Made by a program: the position numbers and the translations under genes. Below are positions 63,728 through 64,000 of a stretch of DNA of 64,000 nt, in pieces. The stretch covers positions 31,499,884-31,563,883 of the forward strand of contig CM074200.1 of the NCBI GenBank assembly GCA_037179385.1, written 5' to 3'. This DNA is from Holothuria scabra (lineage: Eukaryota; Echinodermata; Holothuroidea; Aspidochirotida; Holothuriidae). Numbering within the stretch: the stretch's first letter is position 1; each line of letters starts with the position of its first letter. A model generated the notes under the pieces. The model was not told the origin of the DNA. It ran no database searches and worked only from the letters and a program-made list of their open reading frames with translations.

Positions 63728-64000
63728 TCTTAATCCCCCATTTTCCTTGATGATCCAATTTTCAGTCAATTCGTATATAGTTCTCTTCTCAAAATGCAGT
63801 GGTATGATTTATACAGTACCTTCACTACCATTATGTTCACCCCGAACTGCCTGTGTAGTACAATGATTTACCACCTAAGGAGTGTAAATTGAACACAATA
63901 TCACTGCTCCTTCCTTTCCCTACAAAACAAAGTACCATAATTATTTGTTTCATGGTAGTCTGTACAGATCAAAACTTGTGACTCTTCCATTAATATCAAT

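Larger units (their letters stand above)
46925..64000. other. Upstream flank of the ABTB gene (no gene recognised)
   Basis: This flank should hold the 5' UTR, promoter and possibly untranslated first exons. The bases just before the start codon, ATTAATTTGTTAG|GATGG, would serve as a splice acceptor, so the 5' UTR may be split. Recognised content is a LINE relic (48530-49300), a MITE (51164-51411), foldbacks (52496-52660, 62741-62894), an L2-type LINE tail (53014-53077), a hAT-like element (54075-54233) and G/C runs. Nothing recognisable was seen in 46.95-48.5, 49.6-51.1, 55.2-61.3 and 61.4-62.7 kb. Confidence 0.6.

Overview
This is a eukaryotic, AT-rich window dominated by introns and transposable-element debris. 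No bacterial-type gene organisation is present. The one gene I can support is a large intron-rich animal gene on the minus strand, an ABTB2/ABTB3 (BTBD11)-type gene whose product has histone folds, ankyrin repeats and a BTB domain. The organism is a metazoan. The repeat load (several MITE families, hAT elements, degraded L2/CR1-like LINEs, a tRNA-derived SINE) and the protein's similarity to vertebrate ABTB2 suggest an invertebrate, perhaps a marine deuterostome, but the sequence does not fix the phylum.

Gene layout, read on the minus strand: exon 1 with the start codon (46078-46924), a 30-kb first intron (16036-46077), exon 2 (15871-16035), exon 3 (13745-13940), exon 4 (7158-7310) and exon 5 (1314-1479). 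The gene continues past the left edge of the window. All five exons have GT/AG borders with matching phases (1, 1, 2, 2, 0) and join into 509 codons without a stop. They cover the N-terminal half of the family. The ankyrin and BTB regions must lie beyond position 1. Exon 1 reads like an H2B-like fold followed by an H2A-like fold, and exon 4 carries a further histone-fold-like segment.

The rest is intronic or upstream sequence. It holds about 14 copies of one TTAAAGG-ended MITE (family A), eight copies or fragments of a second (B) and two of a third (C). There are also two hAT-type elements and one hAT-like one, a GC-rich inverted-repeat element touching the exon 3 splice donor, several foldback families, three copies of a tRNA-derived SINE, two 5'-truncated LINE relics, a 29-bp minisatellite and about a dozen poly(G)/poly(C) tracts. 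The least expected item is a set of tiny palindromic insertions (28-42 bp, ends CAGGGAG..CTCCCTG). Two are flanked by 7-bp direct repeats, one has an empty-site counterpart at 7.4 kb, and a 13-bp remnant sits between 8-bp repeats.

The 17 kb upstream of the start codon (46925-64000) shows no recognisable gene. It holds a LINE relic, MITEs and foldbacks. Promoter and 5' UTR exons could be there but cannot be located by eye.
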